Shown here: positions 1-7,503 of the stretch, one piece after another
Position numbering within the stretch: the first letter of the stretch is position 1
How the letters are laid out: each line of letters begins with the position of its first letter
From: Tahibacter aquaticus
GTDB lineage: Bacteria; Pseudomonadota; Gammaproteobacteria; Xanthomonadales; Rhodanobacteraceae
Assembly: GCF_004363655.1 (NCBI RefSeq)
Contig: NZ_SNZH01000023.1
Coordinates: 1-64,000 of the forward strand
Length of the DNA: 64,000 nucleotides
Direction: 5' to 3'
Translations under genes and position numbers: made by a program
The notes under the pieces: generated by a model
Seen by the model: the letters and a program-made list of their open reading frames with translations, nothing else
Databases searched by the model: none
What the model was told of the DNA's origin: nothing

Positions 1-162
1 TCCAAAGCCGCCGGCGAGCGTGCCGCCGCGATCATGAGCCTGATCGCCACCGCCAGGCAGAACGGCTATGAGCCTTACGCGTACCTCAAAGATGTATTGA
101 CCCGCCTGCCGACACATCCTGATCGCCGCATCGCCGAACTGCTGCCGCATCGCTGGCGCTGA
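1..162 (+). CDS. IS66 family transposase, C-terminal fragment
   Basis: This is the last 53 codons of a frame entering from the left. The product would catalyse transposition of the IS66 element through a DDE nuclease domain, which lies outside the window. What is visible is the C-terminal signature of IS66 transposases: an alanine-rich helix, then SLIATARQNG, EPYAYLKDVLTRLP, and a tail ending IAELLPHRWR before TGA (family tails usually read LLPW). The match, together with the adjacent terminal repeat, makes the assignment firm. Whether the whole element is intact cannot be seen. Confidence 0.85.
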   Translation, partial: SKAAGERAAAIMSLIATARQNGYEPYAYLKDVLTRLPTHPDRRIAELLPHRWR

Positions 163-212
163 CTATCGCGGCTGGTGGGGCTGTGGAGAAGGTGGTTGTG
201 CCGGACGCTTAC
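1..212 (+). mobile_element. Right end of an IS66-family insertion sequence
   Basis: The segment holds the end of an IS66-type transposase reading frame, followed 50 bp later by a terminal sequence that reads inward from position 212 as GTAAGCGTCCGGCACAACC. IS66-family elements are known to begin with GTAA and to make 8-bp target duplications, so 212 is very likely the outer edge and ACTCGCAT (213-220) the expected target duplicate. The rest of the element lies left of the window. The element interrupts the minus-strand gene at 213-581. Confidence 0.82.
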
Positions 213-581
213 ACTCGCATCGCGCGGGTTCGCCGCCATCTGCGAGCCGACGTCGTAGAGTTCCGCCGATACCAGCTCGCCGATCTGGTGGGCCGCCTGC
301 AGATGGCAGATGACTTCTGTCATCAGGTCTTCGATGCCCGCATCCGGGTCGACAACATGGTTGAGCCCCAGCAGCGCCACGCGGTCGACTTTGGTCGCTA
401 CGGTCGCGCCTCTTGCAGCAGCGCTGACGGGCTTGCCGTCCAGGTAGTCATTGTCGATGCGGCGCTGCATTGCGCGTCGCCCGGTGGACTGACGGGAATT
501 CTCGGCGGGAGGCGTTGCGGCTTTCTTGCTCGCTGGCTTCGTGGCTTTCGTCGAGCGACTGCGAGTGGCGCTGGCTTCCAT
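213..581 (-). pseudogene. Unknown basic protein, 3' end cut off by the IS66 insertion
   Basis: I do not recognise the family. The gene starts at ATG 581, chosen because AGGAGA lies 6 nt upstream; the frame opens further upstream only by reading through an intergenic palindrome. About 123 codons remain before the IS66 edge at 212; beyond that the frame continues about 46 codons into insertion-sequence DNA, so the natural C-terminus is missing. The N-terminal 45 residues are rich in Lys, Arg, Ser and Thr and probably disordered. They are followed by a more ordered acidic stretch (VDPDAGIEDLMTEVICHL, ELYDVGSQM). It is divergent from the Arc-type repressor gene and shares a 141-bp intergenic region with it, so co-regulation is plausible. 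Confidence 0.55.
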
Positions 582-647
582 TTCAATTCTCCTGTCTTCA
601 TGGGCTGCATTGCGCTGCATGACAAGGGCCAGAGAGACAAGATCTGC

Positions 648-677
648 CCAGTGGGCATAAAAATATATGCCCACTGG
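648..677. promoter_or_regulatory. Perfect 12-bp inverted repeat between divergent genes
   Basis: CCAGTGGGCATA (648-659) and TATGCCCACTGG (666-677) are perfect inverted copies separated by six A/T bases. The site lies 67 bp upstream of the unknown minus-strand gene and 46 bp upstream of the Arc-type repressor gene. Ribbon-helix-helix repressors usually bind short repeats in their own promoter, so this is a good candidate operator. It is an inference from position and symmetry only. A transcription terminator is unlikely because no gene converges here. Confidence 0.55.
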
Positions 678-700
678 CTATCATGTCAATGAATGCGTGT

Positions 701-720
701 TGGCCGATAGACTCCGGCCA
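701..720 (+). promoter_or_regulatory. Small hairpin directly before the Arc-type gene start
   Basis: TGGCCG (701-706) and CGGCCA (715-720) pair perfectly around an 8-nt loop, ending 2 nt before the ATG at 723. No clear Shine-Dalgarno sequence is present, so the hairpin may limit ribosome access, or the message may have a very short leader. Confidence 0.35.
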
Positions 721-722
721 CT

Positions 723-1184
723 ATGCCAAAGGCAAAAGATCCAAATCGCGATTCGCCAGCGTATCCCAGCAGGGATCTCAACAAGTTCATGCTGCGCCTG
801 CCTGACGGCATGCGTGAACGCATCGCCAAGATCGCCGAAACGGCTGGCAGATCCATGAACGCCGAAATCGTCCACCGCCTTGAGCAGAGCCTGCAAGGCA
901 CTGCACCCGGCGACGCCCCCTCGCCGACCCTGCTGCACTGGCTTTTCCTGCGTGCCCAACGCATCGACGTACAGACCGAACTCGATCAGCTGAAGCAGCG
1001 CCCGGCCTCTACCGCAACAGACGTGGACATCGGCAAAGCCAGCGAACGGCTGCTGGCAGTACGGCGGCTGATGGGCGAGCTGGAAACCAGTCCTGCGTTT
1101 GCGCAGGCGTTCGAGTCGGCAGCCGAATCGGGGCGGGAGGCCCGCGAATCCCCTCGCGCCGCCACGCGCAAGAAAGCACGCTGA
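723..1184 (+). CDS. Arc-type ribbon-helix-helix DNA-binding protein
   Basis: A 153-aa protein with an Arc-like DNA-binding domain at residues about 18-58. The beta strand FMLRLPDGM is followed by two helices, RERIAKIAETAGRSMN and AEIVHRLEQSL; the family inserts this strand as a dimer into the DNA major groove. Residues 60-153 are an unrecognised helical and basic extension ending RKKAR. It probably represses its own promoter and the divergent gene at 213-581 through the palindrome at 648-677. Arc-type proteins are frequent on mobile elements, which fits the IS66 end and repeat DNA on both sides. The ATG has no good ribosome site, so the exact start is less sure than the domain. Confidence 0.78.
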   Translation: MPKAKDPNRDSPAYPSRDLNKFMLRLPDGMRERIAKIAETAGRSMNAEIVHRLEQSLQGTAPGDAPSPTLLHWLFLRAQRIDVQTELDQLKQRPASTATDVDIGKASERLLAVRRLMGELETSPAFAQAFESAAESGREARESPRAATRKKAR

Positions 1185-1886
1185 ACCCGTGGTGTTCCGG
1201 TTAGGAGCATCATTGTTGCATCGTGGCTAAACGCCCTAACCGTGGTTGTTGTTCCCTCTATGGCGCCAGTGGATTGCGGCGGCGGCGCTGACCTAAGCCA
1301 ACTGCAGGCTGCCGCGCCAGCCAACGAGGGCTGCACAGGCCAGTCTCCACGGGTGCGCATGTGGTCGCCCGCCATCGTCACACCGGCCCTCGCCGGCGCC
1401 CGGCAAGGCCTGGCTGCTGGCTGGCAAGGGAACCAAACCCCCTTGCCGCTACCGCCCTGCGCAGCACCGGCGCCCCTGCCCTGCCACGCCACCACGGCGC
1501 CTGCGTTCCATCGATTTCCAGACGGAGCGCGGCATTTTCTCTCCGGAACGCGACGGCCGCGTGGCGTTCGGTAAAAATTGCCTTCCGTAGAGCCACCGTC
1601 ACCTTCCGCTCGGTAATTTTTACCGTCCGGAGAGTGACGGCCACTTTCCCGAGGCTCACCGTCGGTCTCCATTCGGTAAAAATTACCGAACGGAGACCGG
1701 CAATGGCTCTCTGGAGCATGACGTTTGCGCTCCGTTGACCCATTTTTGCTCAACGGAACGGGAAAATCGGGCAATGCGCACGAATGGGGGGCTGGAGCGT
1801 TCCGGACCTTCCTGGTCTCGGGCAATCGCAGGTCTCGCCCTGCTGACAGACGGTCTGTTGGTCGCGTCTGCTGACTGGAGTTCGCC
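1185..1886. other. Non-coding stretch containing a 21-bp repeat array
   Basis: No gene is supported here. Open frames on both strands from about 1361 to 1743 exist only because the DNA repeats every 21 bp, a multiple of three, and avoids stops. The array is described separately at 1500-1743. The remaining 1185-1500 and 1744-1886 show no recognisable gene or signal apart from GGAG before the gene at 1887. Confidence 0.6.
1500..1743. repeat. Degenerate 21-bp tandem repeat with embedded palindromes
   Basis: The DNA repeats with a period of 21 bp. Read on the minus strand, it encodes heptads of the form LR-x-V-x-x-T (LRSVIFT, LRTVKIT, LRKAIFT), alternating with ERKVTVA-like heptads. The motif CGGTAA recurs at 1569, 1611 and 1674, spaced by 42 and 63 bp, both multiples of 21. 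Three copies sit in palindromes: an imperfect one near 1569, a 15-bp one at 1611-1625, and a 37-bp one at 1663-1699 with one mismatch per arm. Copies are diverged, so the array is old. Neither strand has a convincing start or ribosome site, so I treat it as a DNA repeat and not as a protein. Confidence 0.65.
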
Positions 1887-2555
1887 ATGTTCACGGTTTC
1901 ACCGATCAAGCCCTGGTTTGCCTCCCCCGATTGGGGCGAGGCAGTCGAAACGGATTTCCGCGCGCGGTTGAAGCGCTCGCGCAAAAAGCGCGACTACCTG
2001 CGGGCCAAGGCTGGCGCATTGGCGCCTCGATGGCCACACGCCGCGCTGGGCTTGCTGGCTGAGTACCAGGCCATTGCGGGGGGCGATGCATTTGCCTCGC
2101 TGGCGCCGTACTACGAAGGCGTGGCGTACCGGGCGCTGGGCGACTGGGAGCGCGCAATCGACTGCTGGGCTCGGGCGCTCGCGATGGAATACGCGCCGGA
2201 CGCCGCCCTGGTCAAGAGCCCGGCGCGCCTGGACTACGTGTATTGGGTGGGCGCACTGGGCCTGGCCAGCCGCTTCGATCACGCACTGTCGCTGATCGGC
2301 CTGCCCGGCGAATTTCCAGTGTTTCCATCGGAGGTATTTCGCGAGACGGCCGGCGCGGCGCTGATGCTGCAGGCCCGTGGACAGCGAGCGATGGCCAAGG
2401 ACTTGGCACGGCAGGCGCTGGTGGCGGCCGCAGCAAAGACGTCCGGCTTTTATCATCACCCTGCGCTGGGACTGGTCAGTGGCGACCACGCCGACGTCTG
2501 CGCGCGCCTGGCGCAACTGGCCGCCGAAGACGCCCCGCCTCAGCCACTGGGCTGA
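1887..2555 (+). CDS. Protein of unknown function, TPR-like helical
   Basis: A 222-aa protein I do not recognise. GGAG lies 8 nt before the ATG. There is no signal peptide or membrane segment, so it is probably cytoplasmic. The N-terminus is basic (RLKRSRKKRDYLRAKAG). Residues about 50-210 are regular alanine-rich helices, including a TPR-like turn (ALGDWERAIDCWARAL) and a second helical pair (ARGQRAMAKDLARQAL), suggesting a tetratricopeptide-type scaffold. It ends 26 bp before a strong bidirectional terminator and converges on the gene at 2656-3126. It marks the right edge of the repeat-rich accessory segment. Confidence 0.6.
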   Translation: MFTVSPIKPWFASPDWGEAVETDFRARLKRSRKKRDYLRAKAGALAPRWPHAALGLLAEYQAIAGGDAFASLAPYYEGVAYRALGDWERAIDCWARALAMEYAPDAALVKSPARLDYVYWVGALGLASRFDHALSLIGLPGEFPVFPSEVFRETAGAALMLQARGQRAMAKDLARQALVAAAAKTSGFYHHPALGLVSGDHADVCARLAQLAAEDAPPQPLG

Positions 2556-2581
2556 AAATTTCCCGCACGGTCGACACGCAG

Positions 2582-2610
2582 AAAAAGCCCCGCGTCGCGG
2601 GGCTTTTTTT
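2582..2610. terminator. Bidirectional intrinsic terminator
   Basis: AAAAAGCCCCGC and GCGGGGCTTTTTTT form a perfect GC stem flanked by an A-run and a T-run, so it can end transcription in both directions. It lies between the convergent genes ending at 2555 and 2656. Confidence 0.9.
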
Positions 2611-2655
2611 CGGGTGAGGGCTGCGGCAATGGCTACGACGGCAGCCGCACAGTCG

Positions 2656-3126
2656 TCAGCTCTTCGGCTCTTCCGGCTTGACCTTGCGCCGCTTGGCAAA
2701 GCGTCCGGACAGGCCACGGTGCAGTTCTTCCAGGCCGCTGCCGGTGCCAGAGACGCGGATCAGGGCATAGCCTTCGCGCTGTACGGCATCGAGGTCGCTG
2801 CCCAGCACCATCAAGGTGTCGCTGCCGCGCTTGCGCAACTGGTTGAGGCGCGCCAGGCGCGGACGCAAGGCGTCGAGCGCGGCCAGGTCGGCCTTGGCTT
2901 CCTGCAGGTCGAGGGCGGGCGGAACAATCTGCGGATTTTGTTCGAGGATGACCAGGGTTTCGCGGCAATACCATTCGGAGCGTGCGCCCATCTTGTTCAG
3001 GGTTCGCACTTCGCTGGGCTGCAGCGATACCAGGCCAATCAGTTTTTCTTCGAGTGCGTTGAGCGCCGCGTCGATGGCGGCGAGGTCTTCGGGCGTGAAG
3101 CGGAGCGAGATCAGGTTCTGACTCAT
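2656..3126 (-). CDS. Conserved hypothetical protein, helical
   Basis: A 156-aa protein of unknown function. The start at 3126 (MSQNLISLRF) is preferred over an ATG 9 nt upstream because AGGAA sits at a usable distance only from the former. No signal peptide or membrane segment is present. The sequence is mostly helical: FTPEDLAAIDAALNALEEKL near residue 12, a central segment with MGARSEWYCRETL, and a basic C-terminus (GRFAKRRKVKPEEPKS). It probably acts in the cytoplasm. It stands alone and shares the terminator at 2582-2610 with the converging gene. Confidence 0.6.
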   Translation of the reverse strand: MSQNLISLRFTPEDLAAIDAALNALEEKLIGLVSLQPSEVRTLNKMGARSEWYCRETLVILEQNPQIVPPALDLQEAKADLAALDALRPRLARLNQLRKRGSDTLMVLGSDLDAVQREGYALIRVSGTGSGLEELHRGLSGRFAKRRKVKPEEPKS

Positions 3127-3371
3127 GCAGTGCATTTCCTAGGCAATTGCAATGAAAAGGCCATACGGCCGCTAACGTTCACCAGCGTAGGCAGGGCGCC
3201 ACGGGGCGGCGCGGCGCTGGTCAACGAGCACATTTTTCATTGCGCCGGCATTTTCAGCCTCTGCAAAAAATAACTTTAGAAAAATTTTAGCGGTGCTTCA
3301 GACGTTTTCTGCCGTTCGCCACCGGGAAGCAGAACCCCGCCGCGCCACCGCACGCCGCGCCCGTAGCCATG

Positions 3372-3612
3372 TCAGCCGGGCACCTGCGCTTTGACAAAAT
3401 CCACGAACGCCCGCGACGGCGCCGGCAGCCGCCGCCGCCCCGGGTAGTACAGGAACGGGCCGGAAAACGGCTGCCACCCGTCTTCGAGCAGGGCCTGCAG
3501 CGCGCCGCTGTCCAGATGCGGGCGCAGCCCGTCTTCGAACAAATACACAATGCCGACACCGGCCAGCGCGGCTTCCACGGCAAGATCCGCGGCGGCGAAG
3601 ATGCATCGTGGC
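3372..3612 (-). pseudogene. LysR-type regulator, 3' fragment
   Basis: Only the last ~80 codons of a LysR-family regulator remain. The end of the effector-binding domain is clear: AADLAVEAALAGVGIVYLFED, then LRPHLDSGALQALLEDGW and a closing FVDFVKAQVPG. The helix-turn-helix and most of the effector domain are missing. An ATG at 3641 keeps the frame open, but codons upstream of about 3612 are antisense to the neighbouring fragment and not LysR sequence. It abuts the 3' fragment of an aldo/keto reductase on the other strand. The two together look like the remains of a divergent pair that lost its middle. Confidence 0.72.
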
Positions 3613-3633
3613 GGCCGGCGTTTTCGCGCGACG

Positions 3634-3888
3634 AACGGCATCGGCTATGTGCCGTTCTTTCCGCGGGGTGGGTTCACGCCGCTGCAGTCGTCGACGCCGA
3701 GCGACACGGCGCAGCGGCTGGGCGCAACGCCGCTGCAGGTCGCGCTGGCCTGGCTGCTGCACCGCGCGCCGAATGTCCTGCTGATTCCGGGCACGTCATC
3801 GCTGCAGCATCTGCAGGAATACCTGGCCGCCGCCGGACTGACGCTGTCGGTGGAAACGCTGGCGCAGCGGGGCGCGAGCGCGGGTTGA
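3634..3888 (+). pseudogene. Aldo/keto reductase, 3' fragment
   Basis: About 84 codons of the C-terminus of an aldo/keto reductase (NADPH-dependent carbonyl reduction in intact members). Visible family motifs are NGIGYVPFFP, then ATPLQVALAWLLHRAPNVLLIPGTSS, which carries the cofactor-binding IPGTS loop, and HLQEYLAAAGL. The N-terminal two thirds of the barrel, with the catalytic Tyr and Lys, are absent. There is no start codon belonging to the gene, so the fragment is not functional. It begins within about 25 bp of the LysR fragment on the opposite strand. Confidence 0.75.
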
Positions 3889-3952
3889 GCGCATCGGCGC
3901 CGCGGCCGCGCTGGCGGCCGGCGGCGCCGGTATATCGGGTCAGGTCACCGCA

Positions 3953-4639
3953 TCAATCGACCGAGAAGCTCTGCAGGCTGACCGGTACCAGATTGCAGCC
4001 GGTGCCGGTGATGTTCAGGTCGAAGGTGCCGGTGGCGGCGTTGAAGCCGTCGATGATGACGAAATACTGCGTGCCCGCCACCGCGTTGAAGGTGACCGTC
4101 TCGGTGGTATTGGAAGCGCCGTCGTCGTCCATGGTGATGCACTGCGGGTCGGCCAGGGTCGGCAGCGCGGTACAGGCCGCGCCGGGCGCTGCCAGTACGT
4201 ACAGGGCCAAGTCCCAGTTGGTGCCGGTCGGGTCGGCAGAGACCGTCACGGAACAGTTCTGGTCGGTCACTACGCCATAGGCCACGTCCAGCGAGGCGCC
4301 GGTGCCGGCGAACAAGGTCTGTCCGACGCCGCAGGTCGTGGCGATGTCGTAGTTGTTGGTGGCGCCTAACGTGGTCGAGGAAATGGTGAAGGGGTTGACC
4401 GGTGCCGGCGACGCCGGCGTGCACACGTCGCCTTCGACCGGGCCATTGGGCACCGGCCAGGTGGAACTGATGGCGGAATACTGCGCCGCCAGGGCCTGGT
4501 CCAGCGCGCTGCGTACCGCCGGCGTCGCCGTCGGGTACTGCGCCTTGTAGCCATCGAGGTTGACGGGGTTCTGCGCCAGCGCGGCAGCGCCAGGCAACAG
4601 CACGAGCGTTGCCGCCAGGGCCAGGTTCTTCACGATCAT
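3953..4639 (-). CDS. Secreted protein with C-terminal PPC-like domain
   Basis: A 228-aa exported protein. Residues 1-22 form a signal peptide (hydrophobic LALAATLVLLPGAAAL, cleavage near ALAQ-NP). Residues about 25-50 are a helix (YKAQYPTATPAVRSALDQAL). Residues about 80-220 form a beta-rich domain resembling bacterial pre-peptidase C-terminal (PPC) domains, with ETVTFNAVAGTQYFVIIDGF and a following TGTFDLNITG strand. Cysteines at CTPAS, TTCGVG, QNCSV, AACTAL, PQCITM and GTGCN suggest disulfides outside the cytoplasm. No catalytic domain is present. The role is unknown; a surface or extracellular binding function is possible. Confidence 0.65.
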   Translation of the reverse strand: MIVKNLALAATLVLLPGAAALAQNPVNLDGYKAQYPTATPAVRSALDQALAAQYSAISSTWPVPNGPVEGDVCTPASPAPVNPFTISSTTLGATNNYDIATTCGVGQTLFAGTGASLDVAYGVVTDQNCSVTVSADPTGTNWDLALYVLAAPGAACTALPTLADPQCITMDDDGASNTTETVTFNAVAGTQYFVIIDGFNAATGTFDLNITGTGCNLVPVSLQSFSVD

Positions 4640-4951
4640 GGAAAAGTCTCCGCTGAGCTAGCAGCAGAACCCGCGCCGGTACAGCGAGCCGTGGTCACTG
4701 CCGATGAAATGGATTTTTGGAAAAGGATGGCCGCCCCTCTCTCCCAGAGGCGAGGTCTTACGTTCCATTAACCATACGCCATAGTCAAGTTGCGGACTCA
4801 GCAGGCGGCCGCCGGGACGCGCTCGCAAGGCTGGGGCACCCGGCGGTAACCTGCGGCGGCCTTCAGTTCAGGCTGAGCGGGCACCCGCCTCTGCCGCAAC
4901 ATCCGCTTGCCGGATCGGCGGCGGCAAAACGCAGGGCCGGCGACATCGTGC
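4640..4951. other. Intergenic region with nothing recognised
   Basis: 312 bp between the secreted-protein gene and the end of the MFS gene, both on the minus strand. It must contain the promoter of the secreted-protein gene, but I see no convincing sigma-70 boxes, repeat or RNA structure. Confidence 0.4.
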
Positions 4952-6118
4952 CTAGGCAGCCGATGCCAGCGACCGCGAACGCGGCTCGCGCAGCGCCAGC
5001 ACCAGGGCCAGGCCACAGGCGGCCATCGCCGCCCCGGCCAGCGCCACGGCAGGAAAGCCGAGACCGGTGCCGATCACCACCCCGCCCACTACCGCACCCA
5101 CGGCATTGCCCAGGTTGAACGCGCCGATGTTCATGGCCGAGGCCAGGTTGGGCGCATCGGCCGCCGCGGCCATCACGCGCATCTGCAGCGGCGGCACGAC
5201 GGCGAAGCTGGTCACGCCCCAGAGGAAGATCAGCAGCGCGGCAGGCACGGGCCAGCGCATGCCCACGGAGAACAGCAGCAGCAACAGCACCGTGCCGGCC
5301 AGGGTGACGATCAGCGTGCCGTCGATGGAGCGGTCGCCGTAGCGCCCGCCCAGCCAGTTGCCCGCGGTCAGGCCCAGCCCGTAGACCACCAGCATTGCGG
5401 CAACGAAACCTGTCGAGGCCTGCGTCTGCTGCAGCAGGATGGGCGCGAAGTACGTGAACACGGTGAACATCGCGCTGGAGGCGATCACGGTCATGGCCAG
5501 GGCCAGCAGTACCGGGCCGCGCCGCAGCACGCGCAGTTCGGCGCGCAGGTCGCTGCGTGCGTCGGCGGCGACAGCGGGCAGGGCCAGGCGCAGCGCGAGC
5601 ATGGCCAGCACGCCCAGCCCGGCGATGGCACCGAATACACTGCGCCAGCCGAACTGTTCCGCCGCCCAGGCCGCCAGCGGCACACCGCCGACGGTGGCGA
5701 TGGTCAGGCCCATGAACATGGCGGCGACCGCGCCGGCGCGCTTGTCCTCGGCCACCAGCCGCGCGGCGACGACCGCGCCGACGCCGAAGAAGGCGCCATG
5801 GTTGAGCGACGTGATCACCCGCGCGACCAGCAGGGTGAGGTAGTCCGTCGACAGCGCGGCAAGCAGGTTGCCGGCGGTGAAGATGGCCATGAGGACGATC
5901 AGCAAGGTGCGGCGCGGCACGCGCGCGGTGGTCAGGGTCATCAGCGGCGCGCCGATCAGCACGCCGAAGGCGTAGGCGCTGACCAGCAGCCCGGCAGTCG
6001 GTATGGAAATGCCCAGGTCGCTGGCGACGGCCGGCAGCATGCCCATGGGCGCGAATTCGGTGACGCCGATGCCGAAGGCGCCGACGGCCAGTGCCAGGAT
6101 GGCGGTATTGAGTTTCAT
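4952..6118 (-). CDS. MFS transporter, AraJ/YdhP-type exporter
   Basis: A 388-aa inner-membrane protein of the major facilitator superfamily, of the DHA1 sugar-efflux/drug-efflux type (AraJ, YdhP, NepI relatives). It has about 12 hydrophobic segments. The family opening AVGAFGIGVTEFAPMGMLP is followed by AYAFGVLIGAP and the loop TTARVPRRTLL between helices 2 and 3. The start at 6118 directly precedes the first helix, and the length is typical. The substrate cannot be read from sequence. It is divergent from a LysR regulator 104 bp away, an arrangement that usually means the regulator controls the transporter in response to the transported compound or a relative. Confidence 0.85.
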   Translation of the reverse strand: MKLNTAILALAVGAFGIGVTEFAPMGMLPAVASDLGISIPTAGLLVSAYAFGVLIGAPLMTLTTARVPRRTLLIVLMAIFTAGNLLAALSTDYLTLLVARVITSLNHGAFFGVGAVVAARLVAEDKRAGAVAAMFMGLTIATVGGVPLAAWAAEQFGWRSVFGAIAGLGVLAMLALRLALPAVAADARSDLRAELRVLRRGPVLLALAMTVIASSAMFTVFTYFAPILLQQTQASTGFVAAMLVVYGLGLTAGNWLGGRYGDRSIDGTLIVTLAGTVLLLLLFSVGMRWPVPAALLIFLWGVTSFAVVPPLQMRVMAAAADAPNLASAMNIGAFNLGNAVGAVVGGVVIGTGLGFPAVALAGAAMAACGLALVLALREPRSRSLASAA

Positions 6119-6222
6119 GTGCGTTCCCTGTTGAATCCGCGGCAAAGATAAAGGCAAGCCCCAACCCGCAGTAGTCGGCAATCCGGGCAAGCACCTTTGC
6201 GTTGAAATCACAGGTGAGGAAA

Positions 6223-7140
6223 ATGCGCGTAGACCGGGCCAGCGAGATGGAAGCCTTCGATGCGGTCGTGCGCAGCGGCAGCCTGTCGGCGGCGGGACGC
6301 GCGCTGGGCCTGACGCCGTCGGCGCTGAGCCGCATCCTGTCGCGCATCGAACAGCGCCTTGGCGTGCGCCTGCTGATCCGCACCACGCGGGCGCTGACGC
6401 TGACGCCGGAGGGCAAGGCCTATCACCTGGCGGCGCAGCGCATCCTGGCCGACCTGGACGAATCGGAAGGCGCCATCGCCTACCAGGCCGCACCGCGCGG
6501 CCGGCTGCGGGTCAGTGTGGGGCCGGCCTACGGGCGGCTGGTGATCGTGCCGCTGCTGGCCGAGTTCGTGGCGCGCTATCCGGAGATCCTGGTCGACATC
6601 AGCCTGAGCGATGCCCTGGTCGACATACTGGCCGGGCAGACCGACGTGGCCATCCGTTTCGGCCCGCTGGCCGACAGCCCGCTGACCGCGCGCCGCCTGG
6701 GCAGCAACGGCCGCACCATCGTCGCCTCGCCAGCCTACCTGGCCCGCGCCGGCACGCCGCAGGTGCCGCAGGACCTGGCCCGGCACAATTGCCTCAATTT
6801 CAATTTCCGCCGCGCCGAACCGAGCTGGCCGTTCCGCCAGGACGGCCGCGACTATGTGCTCGACGTCAGCGGCAACATCGAGGCGAACAACGGCGAGACG
6901 CTGGCGCAGCTGGCCTTGCAGGGCAGCGGCATTGCGCGCCTGGGCAGCTTCCATGTCGATGCCGAGGTGGCGGCGGGAAACCTGGTTGCCTTGCTGGAAA
7001 AGTACAATCCCGGCGATACGGAAAATGTACACGCGCTGTTCGTCGGCGGCGCCAGCACGCCGCGGCGGGTGCGCGTGTTTGTCGATTTCCTGCTGCAGCG
7101 GCTGGCGCCACCGGACGGGCCGGCCCCTATCGCCGGCTGA
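6223..7140 (+). CDS. LysR family transcriptional regulator
   Basis: A 305-aa LysR-type regulator. The winged helix-turn-helix covers residues about 6-65 (EMEAFDAVVRSGSLSAAGRAL, then SALSRILSRIEQRLGVRLL), and the effector-binding domain runs from about residue 90 to 295 (RGRLRVSVGPAYGR, VDILAGQTDVAIRFGPLADS). I chose ATG 6223 because AGGTGAGG lies 3-4 nt upstream; a TTG 21 nt earlier keeps the frame but has no ribosome site. It most resembles the subgroup that regulates adjacent MFS exporters or reductases. Its likely target is the divergent transporter gene, through the 104-bp shared intergenic region. Confidence 0.87.
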   Translation: MRVDRASEMEAFDAVVRSGSLSAAGRALGLTPSALSRILSRIEQRLGVRLLIRTTRALTLTPEGKAYHLAAQRILADLDESEGAIAYQAAPRGRLRVSVGPAYGRLVIVPLLAEFVARYPEILVDISLSDALVDILAGQTDVAIRFGPLADSPLTARRLGSNGRTIVASPAYLARAGTPQVPQDLARHNCLNFNFRRAEPSWPFRQDGRDYVLDVSGNIEANNGETLAQLALQGSGIARLGSFHVDAEVAAGNLVALLEKYNPGDTENVHALFVGGASTPRRVRVFVDFLLQRLAPPDGPAPIAG

Positions 7141-7503
7141 GGGCCGCGGACGCGTTCCCGCAGCCTGCAGACAGCGCTGCCACCACGCGCCGGTGCAGCC
7201 GGCAATGACCGGGAAAAAGCCGTCTGCAAGCCGTATTCCTGTTCTCTCCAAGCGCAATCCCAGGCACCCGCCTATCACCCTCGGCGACGGAATTCCGGCG
7301 CTTGTAAGCCTCGCGGGAAAGTTGATATTTTGCCCGCGGCATGGCGCGCCAATGCGCCTGCGGGCCGCCTGTCAGGGGATGGCGGGGCACCGGTCATGTA
7401 CACACGTCGATTCGTCGACATGTGCAATTCCCGCGCTGCGCACGCAGGGCGCATCGCCGCACGATCGCATCCACCAGCCCGTTGTATCAGCCAAAGGATC
7501 GCC
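7141..7503. other. Leader region of the ferritin-like/MNIO operon
   Basis: 363 bp without a supported gene. It contains an imperfect palindrome at 7399-7426 and a lower-GC patch near 7315-7335 (TTGATATTTTGCC). I cannot assign a promoter with confidence. The operon start codon at 7504 is preceded by AAGGA. Confidence 0.45.
7399..7426. promoter_or_regulatory. Imperfect palindrome upstream of the MNIO operon
   Basis: TACACACGTCGA (7399-7410) and TCGACATGTGCA (7415-7426) pair at 10 of 12 positions around a TTCG loop, ending 77 bp before the first gene. As DNA it could be a dimeric regulator site; as RNA it would be a stem capped by a stable UUCG tetraloop in the leader. The sequence does not decide between them. 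Confidence 0.4.

Noticed and set aside
1361-1743. Overlapping open frames on both strands with repetitive FRSVIFT-like peptides
   Set aside because: The period of 21 bp keeps frames open on both strands; neither has a ribosome site or non-repetitive domain, so the DNA repeat is the better explanation.
1500-1743. Possible CRISPR array
   Set aside because: Units are contiguous 21-bp degenerate repeats without unique spacers of constant length, and no cas gene is in the window.
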